Positions 1 to 12,339 of a DNA stretch of 64,000 nucleotides are shown here, piece after piece (the first letter of the stretch is position 1; the number at the start of each line of letters is the position of its first letter). The DNA is from Nymphaea colorata. Lineage: Eukaryota; Streptophyta; Magnoliopsida; Nymphaeales; Nymphaeaceae. The position numbers and the translations under genes are program-made. Below the pieces are notes generated by a model that was given only the letters and a program-made list of their open reading frames with translations, searched no databases and was not told where the DNA came from. The stretch spans positions 30,237,206 through 30,301,205 of the forward strand of contig NC_045139.1 in assembly GCF_008831285.2 (NCBI RefSeq), given 5' to 3'.

Positions 1-85
1 TTTTTTTTTTCCATTTGAAACGGACTAGGAGAAAGTCGTCACCTGGAAGATGAAAAGTTAAGGTTCCCAATACAAACTTACGTAC

Positions 86-1003
86 CTGAGGACCGGGGAA
101 ACCACCAACTGGCCATCCAAGAGGCCAGTTAACATCCTTTTGAAGAAGAGTGTATTCCTGCTCTATGCCATACCTGTTTTGCGTTTTACTTCAGTCATAT
201 TTCCCTTTGAAAGCACCATCACTGTTGCAAATGAGACAAAGAGAAATACCAGGTTTCCTCTGCTGCAACTTCAGGATGGCTGAATATTTCCGCAGCCTTG
301 TACCGCTTGTTTGAATCAAGTGGCACTCCAGAAGGCGTATATGTGTCACACATCACCTAAACAGTAAATGTTTTGAAAATTATTACAAAAGCTGCTGCAA
401 TTGCCATTTATATAACAAACAGAAAAGGAGACGGCATTTGAAACCTTACCAAGATGTTATCTCCTCTCCTGAATGGATCACGGAAAATAGCTTGTGGGCT
501 GGTAAATAATTTGACAAAATTCGAATCATATCTTTGTCAAAATCTACGTAGAAATTTCGGCTGAAGAGAAACTTACTAGAGAATGACTTCACTGTCTTCA
601 CCGGCAGCTTGACCAGTGCTAGAGCCATCATAGTTCCACCTTGGGAGCTGGCTAGGATCGTTCACTGGGTGAGAAATTGTCTGCAACCCAAAGAGGAACC
701 AGTTAATGCAAGATGAACGCAGAAAGCTGAAGAATTAGTGGTACCAACTACCAAACACAGTGATGACAAGGAAATGGAATATCTACCCTTGCTTTGCTCC
801 TCATATCCATTCCAGAGCCCCCAATCCTGATAAGAAACAAAACCAGGAATTCATATTTCAGTACAAATGAACAGATTAGGATTAACACGTCAAGCAGGTA
901 CCCAGGGGAAAATGGGAAGTGGTTAATACCATATGTACTCTGCAATGATCTTGTCTGTTGAATCAGACAGGTTCATGTTAATCAAATCCGAGAGAAGAGA
1001 CAT
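86..1003 (-). CDS. GLN1: Cytosolic glutamine synthetase GS1, 5' part (exons 1-6)
   Basis: Glutamine synthetase makes glutamine from glutamate, ammonium and ATP; without a plastid leader this is the cytosolic form. Coding exons on the minus strand are 1003-930, 826-787, 680-577, 498-450, 356-250 and 173-86. All joins keep frame and give residues 1-154 of a protein usually near 356. Exon 1 starts [19 protein letters not shown], typical of GS1, and no transit peptide precedes it. Further on I see [12 protein letters not shown], the [11 protein letters not shown] segment of the N-terminal domain, the MCDTYTP start of the catalytic domain, and YGIEQEYT with its metal-binding glutamates. Exon 6 ends at GGFPGPQ with donor GTACGT; later exons lie beyond the left edge of the window. 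The gene assignment is very secure. Which GS1 isoform it is cannot be told from this part. Confidence 0.95.
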
Positions 1004-1108
1004 CTTTGAATCCTTCACCAGCAAACAGGCTGACACAAGGACGGATCTTCTTCTCTCTCTGTTAAGCTGCCTTGGAATAGATGAAAAAGAACATAGAATG
1101 CACAAGAC

Positions 1109-1114
1109 TTTATA
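1109..1114 (-). promoter_or_regulatory. Candidate TATA box of the GS1 gene
   Basis: TATAAA on the minus strand lies 106 bases upstream of the GS1 start codon. That spacing would give a 5' leader of about 70-80 bases, normal for a plant gene. It is assigned by position and sequence only. Confidence 0.45.
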
Positions 1115-4100
1115 TTGATATTCCTGGCTAGGAAACTTGTTAAAATATCTCTCTGTTATTATTTCTTTAATAAGGAACCGTTCTTGGGTTCTGAATATTT
1201 TATTTGGTTGCTGTCAAACTTTGCAGACATGCAACTTGGAACCACCATGGGCACTTGACTTTGCAAAAACTATTCACTGATATTCTGTGTATTAAAGTGC
1301 AGTAAGACCCACATCACAGGCAGGATCTGTGGGCCCAATGACCTTGCTTGAATTGCTGGTCTTTAAACAACTTCATACCATTGATTACTATAACCATTAG
1401 TATAAGGAGCATTGCATGAATGGTGTGGTAAGCGTTGCATCATTCAGATTCTGTCAATTGCTGCGACCTACTGCTTTTTCTGTTTATTTAATCTTCTCTT
1501 AGTTCAATTACCTGATGTGGCAGGCGGCTCTGCTGATTATACATGAAGTTGAGATTCTTGCAAAAACAGACATTTCTTCTAATTTAGGACCTGCAGGTGC
1601 AGACGAATTAGATTCGGGTTAGCTGTAGCTAGTTTCTTCACTCGAAGAATCAAAACTTTATCTGATAGATTTAGAGCCGAATGCAGAGTCCAGGGAGAAA
1701 GTGTTTTCTTGAATCTGAAAGATTGCCATGGCACCATACTTGGTCTGAACATCTGCCAAATTTGGTTTAGTAAACTTCCGTTCAACGCCATTTTTTGGAG
1801 TCGGATGAAATCTGGCACCTCAAAAATATGCAGTGGTAGACCAATGAATTAAAATTCACCCACCCAGGAGGATCATGTTCTTCCAGAATTAAGTTCTTTG
1901 ATGTTTGCTGTCTTTTCACACCATGCTTCCTAACTGTAATAAATTATCATGAACAAACAAGGGATATCTGATGAGCTATTGCGTGATCTCCATTCTTAAT
2001 GACGATGCGATGCATTATTAAGGGCTAAAGACTGCTCATGATTGGCTTCAATGTCTTGTCATTCCATTGGAAAAGGTTATTAAAAGAACTCAGACCAACA
2101 ACATTCATGTATGATGTAGAATCAGTTAACAGGCTAAGTCAGTCTGTCTTCTACAATTTCCACTTGTTAAGCATGGGAAATCTGCTTTCGAAGAGGAAAT
2201 GCTTTGAACTTATTGAGACAATTCCTGATAGCCCTAGTCAATTCGAGGCGATGTCATTAATATTGACTTTTGAAAACCCAGAGATTTTTCTGCTGTGCTT
2301 GAATGGGATAGTTTCATAGCCATGGTTCAATTCATGGTTCACATCAGATGGGAAAATGACTTCCTTCACACCACGACTCGAATCAAATCGGTGGCAAATA
2401 ATTTTTATTAGTTGGCTGATTCAAAATGTTGTGACACACATTATTCATCAGCTTTGGTTCATTTTTATAATTGTTTTGACTTTTTCTAAACTATTCTTTC
2501 TTTTTGTTATTATATACGTTTCTTTTAATGAATATCGCTTAATTTGGCCGAACCGGCAGATTGATTCGATTCAATTTGATTCACTAAATCGCACCCATTT
2601 TAAGACGAAATGAGAAAAGTCGAACAACTTCAGCAGCTGAAAATTTGGCCAAATTGATTCAACTCAATCGGTACTCTCCGTCGTCGGTTTTCAAATACTG
2701 TTTCTTCCTTATTTGTGAAAAGACGAGCAAGCGGAGACGGCTAAAATGGGACGTGGGCGGACGCCGGCGGTCTCATTGGCGGAGCATCGTGACCCCGTCC
2801 GATTAAAAAAATGGCCGGAACCTGTGGTCGCCATCGCTTCGTGGCGTATGAAATGTGCACACGACCTCTTACTTTATCGCCGGAGACGTATGACCAGAAT
2901 ATTCAAAATGCATTTTAAATTGCCAGAATTCATTTTTCAACTGGCCAGTGGGCCATGACAGCGAATATTCATATTGAATCATCTCACGTAATCAACCATC
3001 TACCACGTTTGCAAAGGGAGAAAACAAGAAAAATGGAAAAACTAAATCCCGGGGCTTTCCGAACTTATAAACGAATTTATATTTTACAAACGAAACCATA
3101 TTTAATTTCCTTCTCATGGACGACTTTCTCTTTTATATTTTATTTAATTTGAATTTAATCTTTTTCAACTCGGAATGGCCGATCTTGGTGTTGTTCGAAT
3201 TCTAAAGTCAAGGTTTTGTTTGTCATGTGAAGTAATCAATGGCGTATTAGTTTTGTCTTAGTTGGCAACATTCAAAATGATGCATCATTTGGACAAAAAA
3301 AATATTAGATGATTAACTTCAAAATTAATTGTTGTTGTTCAGTTTAAGAAATGATAGCCAATCGTATTCCGAATCGGTTCTAAGTAAATATCTGATTGAT
3401 TTAGATTCAAATTCAGGTTTAAATGAATACTCTATGCCTAATGTCTAAAATTTTTGAAAGTTGGTTTTAAAAATGGATTCAGATCGGATTAAGATTGTGA
3501 ATTTAAAAATCGGATTTGTTCTTTCTTAGTCGAATTTGGATTCAAAATCTGCAAACATGAAAATCCAATAGACCGGAAAAAAAAAAGATAAGTAGTACAT
3601 GTAATTCGACTCCGATCCATTGACATTCCTAATCTCATATACACCAATGGATACAATGTAAATACCGATATTGACGACATTTAGCATCGTTTTTCAGAAT
3701 GGTTAACTTCTTCTGAAACTAATGACGAATACATTGGTTGATATATGCCTTGTTGTGGTAATGCTTTATTTTGCCAACTGATTGATTCCCTAAGTTGACT
3801 CAAGAATAATACAGAAAATTGCGCCTGGACAAGGTTTTAATTAAAATAATAACAACATGGTGGGCACTAATTTCATACAAAAATTTGATTCTCCTGTCAC
3901 CAACAAAATTTATTAAAAATATTTGGCAGGTGCGAAACTTTGTTTTCGAAATTAAAATATGCATGCGAAAATACTTAACATAGTTGTGCTGTCTTTCGTC
4001 AAGATTGGCTTCAGAAAAAATTTTGATGGTATGGCAAAAAACTTACTTATTATCTTTCGTTTTCTTCGTTTAGGCCCCTCTAAAATTACTTTTTTATGTT

Positions 4101-4179
4101 TCGTCCATTACACTGCTTCCATGAATATCATTGCTTATGCAAATTTAACATTTGTTCAAGTGAAATACTTTTTTTTCTT

Positions 4180-4220
4180 TATATTATATTATATTATATA
4201 TATATATATATATATCTATA
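4180..4220. repeat. AT-rich microsatellite
   Basis: A run of TATAT units passes into (TA)n and then a short TG-rich tail. Confidence 0.85.
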
Positions 4221-4464
4221 TGTGTGTATGTGTGCGCATGCGCTATAAAGTGACAGTTTTGGGATACTTCTGAACCTGAAACCCTGATCTTCAAAGAGGG
4301 AGACTTTATCTGCTTTTCATTAACAAATGAGGCCCACAGAATAAAAACAAAAAAATGTTAATCCCCGTTTGATATTAAAAACCAAAAATGTGGAAGCATA
4401 AATGAAAAAAAAAAAACTCCGAAGATTTATTAGTAATTATGATGATGACCATCTTAACTTTATA

Positions 4465-4466
<2 letters not shown>

Positions 4467-4498
<32 letters not shown>

Positions 4499-4548
4499 TG
4501 AATCATCTCATCTACCTATTCTTTCTCTCTCTCTCGCGCGCGCGCGCT
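4467..4548. repeat. Compound microsatellite (AT)n, (CT)n, (CG)n
   Basis: An (AT)n run of about 30 bases is followed after a 25-base spacer by (CT)n that changes directly into (CG)n. Alternating CG runs are uncommon in plant DNA because methylated CpG decays. Confidence 0.85.
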
Positions 4549-5480
4549 ATGGCAGACATTATTGCTTAGCGATTTTCTTTGTCACATGATGCAACAACTT
4601 CACAGACTCATGCCTGAAATCCGGATCTGCTAAATTGGGGCATACATGGTTTCCTGCCTGTGGCAAATGTGTGGCAAGAAGGTTGCATTTTATAACTAAA
4701 TGTGATAAATGATTGCATCGAATTGCACCCGTTTCTATCTTTTTCATTGTGTGTGAAGGAATGTGTTTCTTCTTTGCATCAGGAGAAAGTGGAACTTAAA
4801 TCCCCGGAAGGATGCTGATCTTATGGAAGCAAAGGAGAGCAGGCAACATTTTCATAGTGAGATTCAAATTTCGAAGTTCTCTCGCTTTGCCTCTCATAGT
4901 CTCTTGGACAAACAATAGGTAAAAAAATGAGAATGGTCCATGTATAATGCAAGTCGCATAGATAATTTATGAAGAAATTTTGCATAAAGCAAGTGATAAA
5001 AGACACCTGTGTCTACACTCATGCTTCTTACCTTCTGTAATGTCTGATCAAACAGGGGAAATTCTTGAGGGCGGGTGCCATGGGAGCTTCACTCTGGTTG
5101 AAGAATGTCCCTCCTCCTTTCAAACACGGTAGAATTCAATTTTCAAATGCGGACTTGCCCACCCCGTTCTTAGGTTAAAAAAGAGTAGAAGAAAAGTGGC
5201 ACCGACTTTTTTTTACCATGGTAAAGTCTTCCAGGTAGAGGGACCCCGAAGGATTTCTCCCGCTATTAACACAACCTAAAACCCATCTATTGAGCCCATT
5301 TCAATGGAAATTTTTGTGACCATTATCTTTTGCAATGTTATGAGATTCTTCTATGCTACGCGATTCTGGAGATTCAAATCTTGATGCTTATGAAATCAAC
5401 CGCGTACACCATATCTTCTTTGTTAGATTTAATTTAAAAAAAGGGTATTCTTTGAAGTACAATTATAGATGAGATTGTTC

Positions 5481-5504
5481 ATACACACACATATATATAT
5501 ATAT

Positions 5505-5555
<51 letters not shown>

Positions 5556-5583
5556 TACACACACACATATATATATATATATT
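5481..5583. repeat. Compound microsatellite of alternating (AC)n and (AT)n
   Basis: Blocks of ACACAC and ATATAT alternate several times over about 100 bases. Confidence 0.9.
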
Positions 5584-6282
5584 ATTAAAAAGGAAGATTA
5601 ACCACGGATAACTTGTCTCGGGTATACGGCATCCTTTAACCCCACAGTTGAGGTAATTAAATGGGACACAAAGGATTGTATATCAATTGAAGGTTTCACC
5701 GCATTTGACTGGTGTAAATATTCGAGAAACTCGGAAACAGTGTGAACCTTATTGCAGAGACACTTCGTCCCACCTACCGCACACACTTATGGCCAACTTA
5801 TTGGTCATAAGAATGTCAATATTACTCGAAGTTGAGAAAAGCATGATTTCTGTGAGCACTGCATACTTTGCCATTTTGATTACTGGAAAGTGGAAACACC
5901 ATTCTTCAAAATTGAGAGTGCTTAACATTAGGGGGAGTTTATCTATGAGGACCTACCTTCTTATGCCAGATTTTTTCGTGCAGAGGGACTTCCATGGAGA
6001 TGGAATCCAAATTTCAGCAATGTATCATGGAGCATAAGAAATCAAAGCAACTATAGATTCATGAAGGAAGAATCTTTCATTTAACAGTTCGATTAATACC
6101 TGCAGCAATAACAATGTATGTTAACAATTACAATTATTGACACACCCTGTTCACACAGTCTGTTGTGATCAAGAGTTCTTATAATAGTTGTCAGCTGTCT
6201 TCTGACAATATCATAGAACAGCCATCCTGGACTGCCAGAAACAGGAGTTGCTTCAGGTTTTATTATCTCAAGGCACTGCTTG

Positions 6283-6379
6283 GGGTTGTTTGGCAGACAT
6301 GACATTATATGTGTTTCATGAATCTGCCTTAATCTTTGAGATAAATTTATTGTTCTAGTGTTCCTGCTACCAAACACCC
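6283..6379. mobile_element. Candidate MITE of the GGGYGTTTGG family, copy 1
   Basis: The left end reads GGGTTGTTTGGCAG and the right end, reverse complemented, GGGTGTTTGGTAGCAGGA. The element is about 97 bases long and contains a TTTCATGAATC word, close to the TTCATGGAA words in the copies near 21.2 kb and 35.2 kb. A second right-like end follows at about 6408-6429, which suggests a nested or partly duplicated insertion. No clear target-site duplication is visible. It has no coding capacity and would need a transposase from elsewhere. Confidence 0.5.
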
Positions 6380-6861
6380 TCCCTTGGGATCAACTAAACA
6401 CTAACAAGTGTTCTTGCTACCAAACGCCCCCTTCGGATCAAGAGATTGTAGGATATGAGAAGTGTGTTGCAGCTTCCTCGATTAACAACTTTCGGTGGAG
6501 TTGGTAAATGCGATTCCATCCTCAAAGTTGCATTTTCAACATCGTTCTGAATATTTGGACATTGGCAACAGCCTGCTTTCATGTAGATTCACTACTTAAT
6601 TTCCAAAACAAATGTTCATGAGACTTCCTTTCTGCAGGATTAACTATAAAAGCCAAATGAAGGCTACCAACTACTTGTGAAGTTAGCAACTCAGATTTTG
6701 GAATACATGAAATATTGAAGGTCATATATCCATTGACACCCATGTAAAAAAGGTAAAGCATTGGACTCATGCATCGATATATGAAACATTTACATTCAAA
6801 AACCATTTCTCAACATGTGAAATGTAAATGAGATTCCCATGTGACAGTCAAGATCATTTAC

Positions 6862-6946
6862 CACTAGCTAAATGATCTGGGGGAACGATTAGCTTGTCGT
6901 TAACGTAAGGGATCACTGTGTTCATCTGGCCAAGAAAGTGAAGCCC
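6862..6946 (-). other. Exon-like fragment, unknown family
   Basis: On the minus strand a CAG acceptor is followed by an open stretch of 28 codons beginning GLHFLGQMNTVIPYVN and ending VPPDHLASG, then a good donor (G then GTAAATG). Residue composition and codon use look like real coding sequence. I do not recognise the family and cannot build a gene around it. The minus-strand open frame at 6579-6806 might belong to the same remnant. It could be an exon of an unrecognised gene, a pseudogene piece, or chance. Confidence 0.3.
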
Positions 6947-7524
6947 CTGATGGCGCGCGTAATGAACCAGTAAGGACACTAACATTGTGACGTATAAGAA
7001 GAAGACAATATATATCATTCATTTCTGTTTCCGTTAGTACTATGTCCTTGGCTTATGAATTTCAATGGCTTCTTGTGGTGTAGAAGCGAAGTAACAAGAA
7101 AAAAGTACCTGGCCTTTTTCAGTCTTAGAGAAAAAACTGCTTATACGAACTTTCATAAGATAAAAAAAGTCAGATTAAAAAATTCATGGAACCACATTTG
7201 AACCATTTATCTTCAGATATTTATTAGATAACTTTTGTACATTCTCCATCTTTATCAAAATAAAGCTTGAAAAACTATTGTTACAGAAAAGACCATATTA
7301 TTTTTCATGCTTTGCTTTGACATTTGTTTTGTCTCCTGAAAACATATAGTCAAAATAAAGGTTTTATCTAGATCATAAATATCAAACAGGCGAGTGCTAT
7401 GCAAATACAAAAAACCATAAACTCATAAAACATCATGTAAATCAAATGCATAAACTATAATTTAAAATTTAAAATTTCGAATCTTAGTTTTTCAGCACGA
7501 GAAATCCAATTTAGACGTCACAAA

Positions 7525-7548
7525 CATATATATATATATATATATATA

Positions 7549-7602
<54 letters not shown>

Positions 7603-7605
7603 CAA
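7525..7605. repeat. (TA)n microsatellite with (AC)n tail
   Basis: An alternating TA run of about 65 bases is broken by a single C and ends in ACACACAC. Confidence 0.9.
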
Positions 7606-9099
7606 AGTCGGTACTATATATCTGTTATTTCCCACAGGCTGTGTTTTGGCAAGAAATGCATAAAGATATTAGATTGCGCCTTAGATGTTATATTTTGGGT
7701 GATCAAAACTAATTCTCTTACATACACCAATTTGAGTCCAAAATACAAAAAGTCATTGATAATTAAATCACTACCACAAGTTCTGTTCCTTGCTCATCCA
7801 AGCGACAAAGAAGGGGAACAAAAGAAGAAAAAAGAACCAAATCCCGGATTTTGATAAGATATGCTTCCTTGTTTCAAAAATAAAATAAAGCAAGTGAGCA
7901 GATTAGGGCAAGGAGAAGCAAACAAAGGCTCATTTATCATACAAATGCTTCACATTATCTTATTCAATTTGGTATCTTGCAATACCCTCATCGACAGTCT
8001 AGAGATGATTACATGGTTATCTAAGCAACATTACAATAATAACTTTTCATTTTTAATGAATTGGAATCATCATAAAGAAATTTTTTTTTTGCCCAAAATT
8101 TGTAAGTTGAACCATTTACCAGAAAATTTCATTTTGCAAATTAAATAAACAAAAAAACATGTGATATAAAGAAGCTGAACTGAAGGGAGTACATCTTGTA
8201 TGAGGGAATTTTCTTGGGTTGCAATCAAAGGGAGTACATCTTGCTGTTAAGATCAAACACACTTTATGTGAAATGTGGGAATGTGTATTATTGCAAGGGA
8301 AAAATCACTTTTCCATTTCAAAAACTGTGAAAAATTGATTGATGTTTTTATCCTTTTCCCCTGAGGACATATTCAAAGCCAAGTGTGCTTGGAAAAGAGA
8401 AGCACCAATGGATTCCCTCGACAATTGTCCTAGGCTTTCTCTTTCAACCATGATAAAGATTTATGATTTAGATGACCAATAATTTTGGTGGTACACGAGA
8501 GGTGAAACTATCCTCCCCTCGTCCTCAGAGTCTAGGAATGGTTCAGGATCTAGGTGGTCTTATAGGACATCCTTCAACTGGAGTGTTACACATGTCACCA
8601 TTTGTTGTCCAGAGGAGTAGCACCCATAAAAATCGAATTGATGATGTGTCGCTTGTATGCCTCTCAAGCTGACCAGCTATACTATGCCTCTCAGGGCCAA
8701 TGAGATGACCAATAATTTTTTCTTCCGAAAGAAAAAGAAGATAACTTTGCTTTTTGTTTTTTTTCTAATTTTGGACTTGAAAAATTTGTGCTTGGGTGGA
8801 GAGACTTTGTTGCTTGTCGAGCAGAATAAAACTACTCTTCCCTCTAGGGACTCAGCCTGTTAGCACATAGTCTAATATTGTCAAAGCAACAATAACAACT
8901 CCATAGAGTGGTTGTATTTTTAAAAATATTGCCAGTGTTTTGCATTATCAACTGTAAGAAAGCATTTTCTAAGACCAGAAAGTCCAATAATGTCAAGATA
9001 CAGTATTATTTCTGACATTTTAGACAAGGAAAAGGACTGAGAATGTGAACAAGATATAGAGAAGGAAAATACAAGGAAGAAAAGTGGGACCCCACTAGC
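7606..9099. other. Intergenic DNA, no gene recognised
   Basis: Only short open frames are present, for example at 7861-8148 and 8472-8672 on the plus strand. Neither shows a start context, splice structure or family likeness that would support a gene. Confidence 0.5.
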
Positions 9100-9210
9100 T
9101 TAATTTAACCACTTTAATTTATCTCCAGGCATAGATTGGTTACAAATTGCAACATATTCCCGAAGGTACTTCCATATGGGCACATCAAAGTCTGACTCCT
9201 TGAGCTCAAC
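9100..9210 (-). other. Terminal-exon-like fragment, unknown family
   Basis: A TTGCAG acceptor opens a 36-codon frame starting VELKESDFDVPIWKYLREYV and ending KLKWLN before a TAA stop. The composition is convincingly protein-like. It lies about 560 bases downstream of the PDLP stop codon on the same strand. A second open piece on that strand at about 9510-9605 (containing KAPAEILEELQQ) may be part of the same remnant. No start or donor partner can be assigned, so this may be the leftover 3' end of a broken or captured gene. Confidence 0.3.
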
Positions 9211-9774
9211 CTGCAAGAATTAGACAGATTTCAGCAACATTTTTCTACATGTGGCTCGACTCATGACTCCATAGCTTCTAGTTAAGGAACCTGTACAAAA
9301 TATATCTAGGGACAAATGGGTTGGATATCTCATGCATGATTGGATACTCGGCCAACCTTTTACACCAATGGAGAGAAGAGCTTGAGCCCAGCAATATATG
9401 AGTCAAGTCAAACTGACCGAGACCGAGCTTGGGCTCGAGCTCGACTCAGCTCAGGTACAGCCCTGTTCGAGCATACCATTTGGTCGAAGAATTCAACCAC
9501 CATAGCTTGAAGCCATGAAACACTGGAAAATATTCCAAGAAACAATTTTCTGTTGCAACTCTTCCAGAATTTCAGCAGGAGCTTTGATCTTCGACTTTTT
9601 TTTCGGGAAAAAGTTCACTTTACACCACCAAACGCCCTTTGGCCAACAAGTACTCCTCCTTAAATATTAAGACAACCTATAAAATTTCTCTCTAATCAAC
9701 ATGCTGGGATTAAATTATGAGAGGAAAAACAATTAGGTTGAACTTGAAAAGAACAAGAAGAAAGAGAAAAAGAA

Positions 9775-11958
9775 TCAGATATGCTTCTTCTTACCCTTGC
9801 CGTCACTGCAAGACTTCCTCAGATAGGTTAGGAAGAGAATGAGTAGAGCAACTCCAGCAAATAGTCCAATTATGATCGCCAACGTCTTCCCTGCTTCGTC
9901 CCCACCAGTATATGAATCTGGGACACAAATAAAGTGAGAAAAAAACTCATGAGGAGAGCACCACAGTATATGAATCCTAGTTGATGAGAATATCTCACAA
10001 GAAGCATTGAGATCCCATTGGAGTTTAACATCTCAACGGAACAATTCAAAGTGTTGGTAAGTTCACACAAACTGCTCTAGAAAAACCTAAGTTCGATATC
10101 TATATAATGTGATATCTCCTGACATAGTTAGATGACATATTTATATTGTGGTGTGTTCTTCTCCACCCCATGGCACAATACCAGATGCCTTTCCTAATAT
10201 ACACGAAATGTACCTGATCATGCATAAGCTTTTACGTAACTTCCTGCAACTCTTAACCGAAACTTCATACTTATTCAACAAATCTGAATTCATTATTATA
10301 AAACAAGAGCTAGAACTAAAGTCCTTCAACTTGAAGGATTTAATTATACAAGCACCAAGTTTCATACATAAAGATATTGTTTCATTCTTAATGCAAAAAA
10401 GCTTCAAATACATGGCTAAATATAACTCTATTTGTAGTCTATTTCCCTGCTGACAGCATAACCAAGCAATTGGAAGCGGGTCTCGGATCGGGCCCGGCAA
10501 AAGAGATCTCGGTTTCCTTCTTTTACGTGCCTTTTACGCAACCCCTTCTGCAACCTTAACTAAAGCTCCACACCTTTTTGTCAGGTTTTGTACCTCCCAC
10601 TCAATGGAGCAGCAAATACGGATATGGGCCCAGGTCCACGCAATACGACCCGGCCCATGAACGCCAGCTGAGGAGGTTCGGCCCGGGTCCCACCACTTCC
10701 TATGATCCAAACTCCACGTCCCATAAGCCTTATCCAGTTCCGCGCCCTTACTCGCCGCGCATCTTCTCAGTGGCCATAGAACAATTTGGATCTGGACATG
10801 TAACCCGATCCAAAACCTACCCTATGCCGACGCCCATAGCCAAACGCCCTGGATCTCAAAGGGCTTTTTTCTTTTTCACTTATCAAATAAATTATAAATT
10901 TGAAATAGAGAAGAATTTTAAACGAAAAAAAAAAAAGTAATAGCAAAAGAATCGATTCATTCTATGCATTATCTATCGATTGGATTTGGATAACAGTGGC
11001 TGGAGCAATCGAGTTAGAGCAAGGATGATCAGAGAAATGAACGGATCCGATCAGCAAACGAAGCTCAAACCGGATAGTATCTATCCGTACTAACCGGGTT
11101 CGGGTCCAACCAGACCGGCCTTCCCGGTCCGATTGTTCTCCGGCGAAATCTCCGGTATCAGCAAGAGCGAGAGAGAGAGATACCGTGGTTGGAGTGGGGA
11201 TAAGTGCCGGAGGAGGGGAAGGAGGAAGAGGAGGAGGTCGACGACGACGAGTAGCGGGCGTAGCACTTGCCCAGGAAGGAGTCGCCGGAGATAGCGGAGC
11301 CGCACGCCTCCTTGAGCTTCGCCACGGCCTGAGACACGCACCTGGAGCAGTCCCCCGGGCTCAGATCTCCTACGCACTGCGCCACCCCATAGACGGTCCC
11401 GGAACTTGCCGTCCGGTAAGAGCCGCCCCCACCACCATCGGTGAGCTGCCGGAGGGCATCGTCCCTCTGTCCGGCGAAGCTAGGATCGTAACTGGAGGGA
11501 CCACAACGCTTGTAGATGAGGGTGGTGTCAAGGACGCCGACAAATGTCGCGTTATCGTATTTCAGGAAGCAGGAGTCGAGCTGGATGGCGGCGCCGGTGG
11601 CATCGAAGCAGAGGAGACGGAGTTGGTTGATGGCGTCCTGGACGCAGCTTAGGCAGTCGGATGCCGGGAGGTCGCCTCGGCATTGGACCACCCCGGAGAC
11701 GGCATCGGGGTCGCCGGGCTTGCCGGCGCTGGAATGGGAGTAGAGGCCGGACGCAGAGGCGGTGGCGAGAGAGGCGAGGAGGGAATCAAGGTTGGTTTGG
11801 TAGGAAGAAATGGGGGAGTACTTCTGTCGGGAGCAGCCGCCGTAAATGAAGGGTTCGGAGGCGGCGGAGATGGTAGTGGTGGAGACCAGGAAAAGGAGGA
11901 GGAGGGGGACGGAGAAGGAGCAGAAGAAGGAGAGGGAGGAAGTCTGGGGCGAGGGCAT
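9775..11958 (-). CDS. Plasmodesmata-located protein (two DUF26/Gnk2 domains, one membrane span)
   Basis: PDLPs are type I membrane proteins that sit in plasmodesmata and limit cell-to-cell traffic, often through callose. Coding exons are 11958-11184 and 9917-9775 (minus), joined across a 1266-base intron with the split codon giving D259; the product is 305 residues. Residues 1-33 form a signal peptide with a leucine-rich core. Two extracellular DUF26 domains follow, each with the C-x8-C-x2-C signature (CRGDLPASDCLSC and CVGDLSPGDCSRC). A Ser-rich linker leads to a span at about 271-291 (TLAIIIGLFAGVALLILFL) and a short basic tail ending KGKKKHI. There is no kinase domain, which separates it from cysteine-rich receptor kinases. 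The GA-rich leader upstream is also seen in other genes of the window. Which PDLP member it is cannot be fixed. Confidence 0.93.
10540..10860. repeat. GC-rich inset inside the PDLP intron
   Basis: A proline- and tyrosine-coding open stretch rich in GGCCCGGGTCC-like words interrupts the otherwise AT-rich PDLP intron. The wording recalls degenerate transposon sequence more than a gene. No ends or target-site duplication were found. Confidence 0.3.
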
Positions 11959-11978
11959 TTCTCCTTTTCTCTTCTTGA

Positions 11979-11987
11979 TGTCTTCTC

Positions 11988-12034
<47 letters not shown>
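11979..12034. repeat. (CT)n microsatellite in the PDLP 5' leader region
   Basis: About 50 bases of CT repeats end some 25 bases upstream of the PDLP start codon, read as (GA)n on the coding strand. Such runs are common in plant 5' leaders and core promoters and may bind GAGA-type factors, which is inference. Confidence 0.85.
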
Positions 12035-12038
<4 letters not shown>

Positions 12039-12325
12039 GGGCAGCTGTGTCTCGCTCACTTTCTGCACTCCCCCGTTCTCCTTCTGTGTGTCTTCATCTT
12101 TCTTCTTATCCTTGTCTCTCCTTCTTCTTTCTTCTTATCCTTCCTTTCTGCGTCTCTCAACCCTCAGACTCTCAAAGGCTCTTTTTTTGCTTGCATGGAA
12201 GCATTTGACATGAATGGAGAAGAAACAAGAGGTAGGAAGAGGTTACAGGAAAGTCTTTGGTTGGTTTCACTGCTGCATATAGGACGTACACCCTCTCTCT
12301 CTTTCTCTCTCTCTCCCTCTCTCTG

Positions 12326-12333
12326 TTTATATA
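12326..12333 (-). promoter_or_regulatory. Candidate TATA box of the PDLP gene
   Basis: TATATAAA on the minus strand lies about 370 bases upstream of the PDLP start, just beyond a second CT-rich tract at 12291-12324. It would imply a long leader of about 330 bases. The call rests on sequence and position alone. Confidence 0.3.
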
Positions 12334-12339
12334 CATGTC

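Larger units (their letters stand above)
1120..6282. other. Intergenic DNA upstream of GS1, no gene recognised
   Basis: This AT-rich spacer shows only short open frames with no family resemblance. The part at 3330-3660 is rich in GATTTGGATTC-like words and resembles the stretches at 13000-13110 and 34680-35060, so it may be a worn dispersed repeat. Several microsatellites in the stretch are listed separately. An open frame on the minus strand at 5598-5786 has a fairly protein-like composition, but I cannot relate it to anything. Confidence 0.5.

Noticed and set aside
10141-10500. 119-codon minus-strand frame within the PDLP intron
   Set aside because: The frame has no family likeness, opens between splice sites that already work, and a plus-strand frame of similar size overlaps it; both are chance in AT-rich DNA.
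10578-10940. Pro/Tyr-rich plus-strand frame of 120 codons
   Set aside because: It is part of a GC-rich inset in the PDLP intron that ends in poly-A-like sequence; it has no family match and looks like worn transposon sequence.
11185-12213. Long open frames on the plus strand across the PDLP exon (155 and 176 codons)
   Set aside because: They mirror the GC-rich PDLP coding exon and its CT-rich leader; the minus-strand reading has a signal peptide, two full DUF26 motifs and a membrane span.
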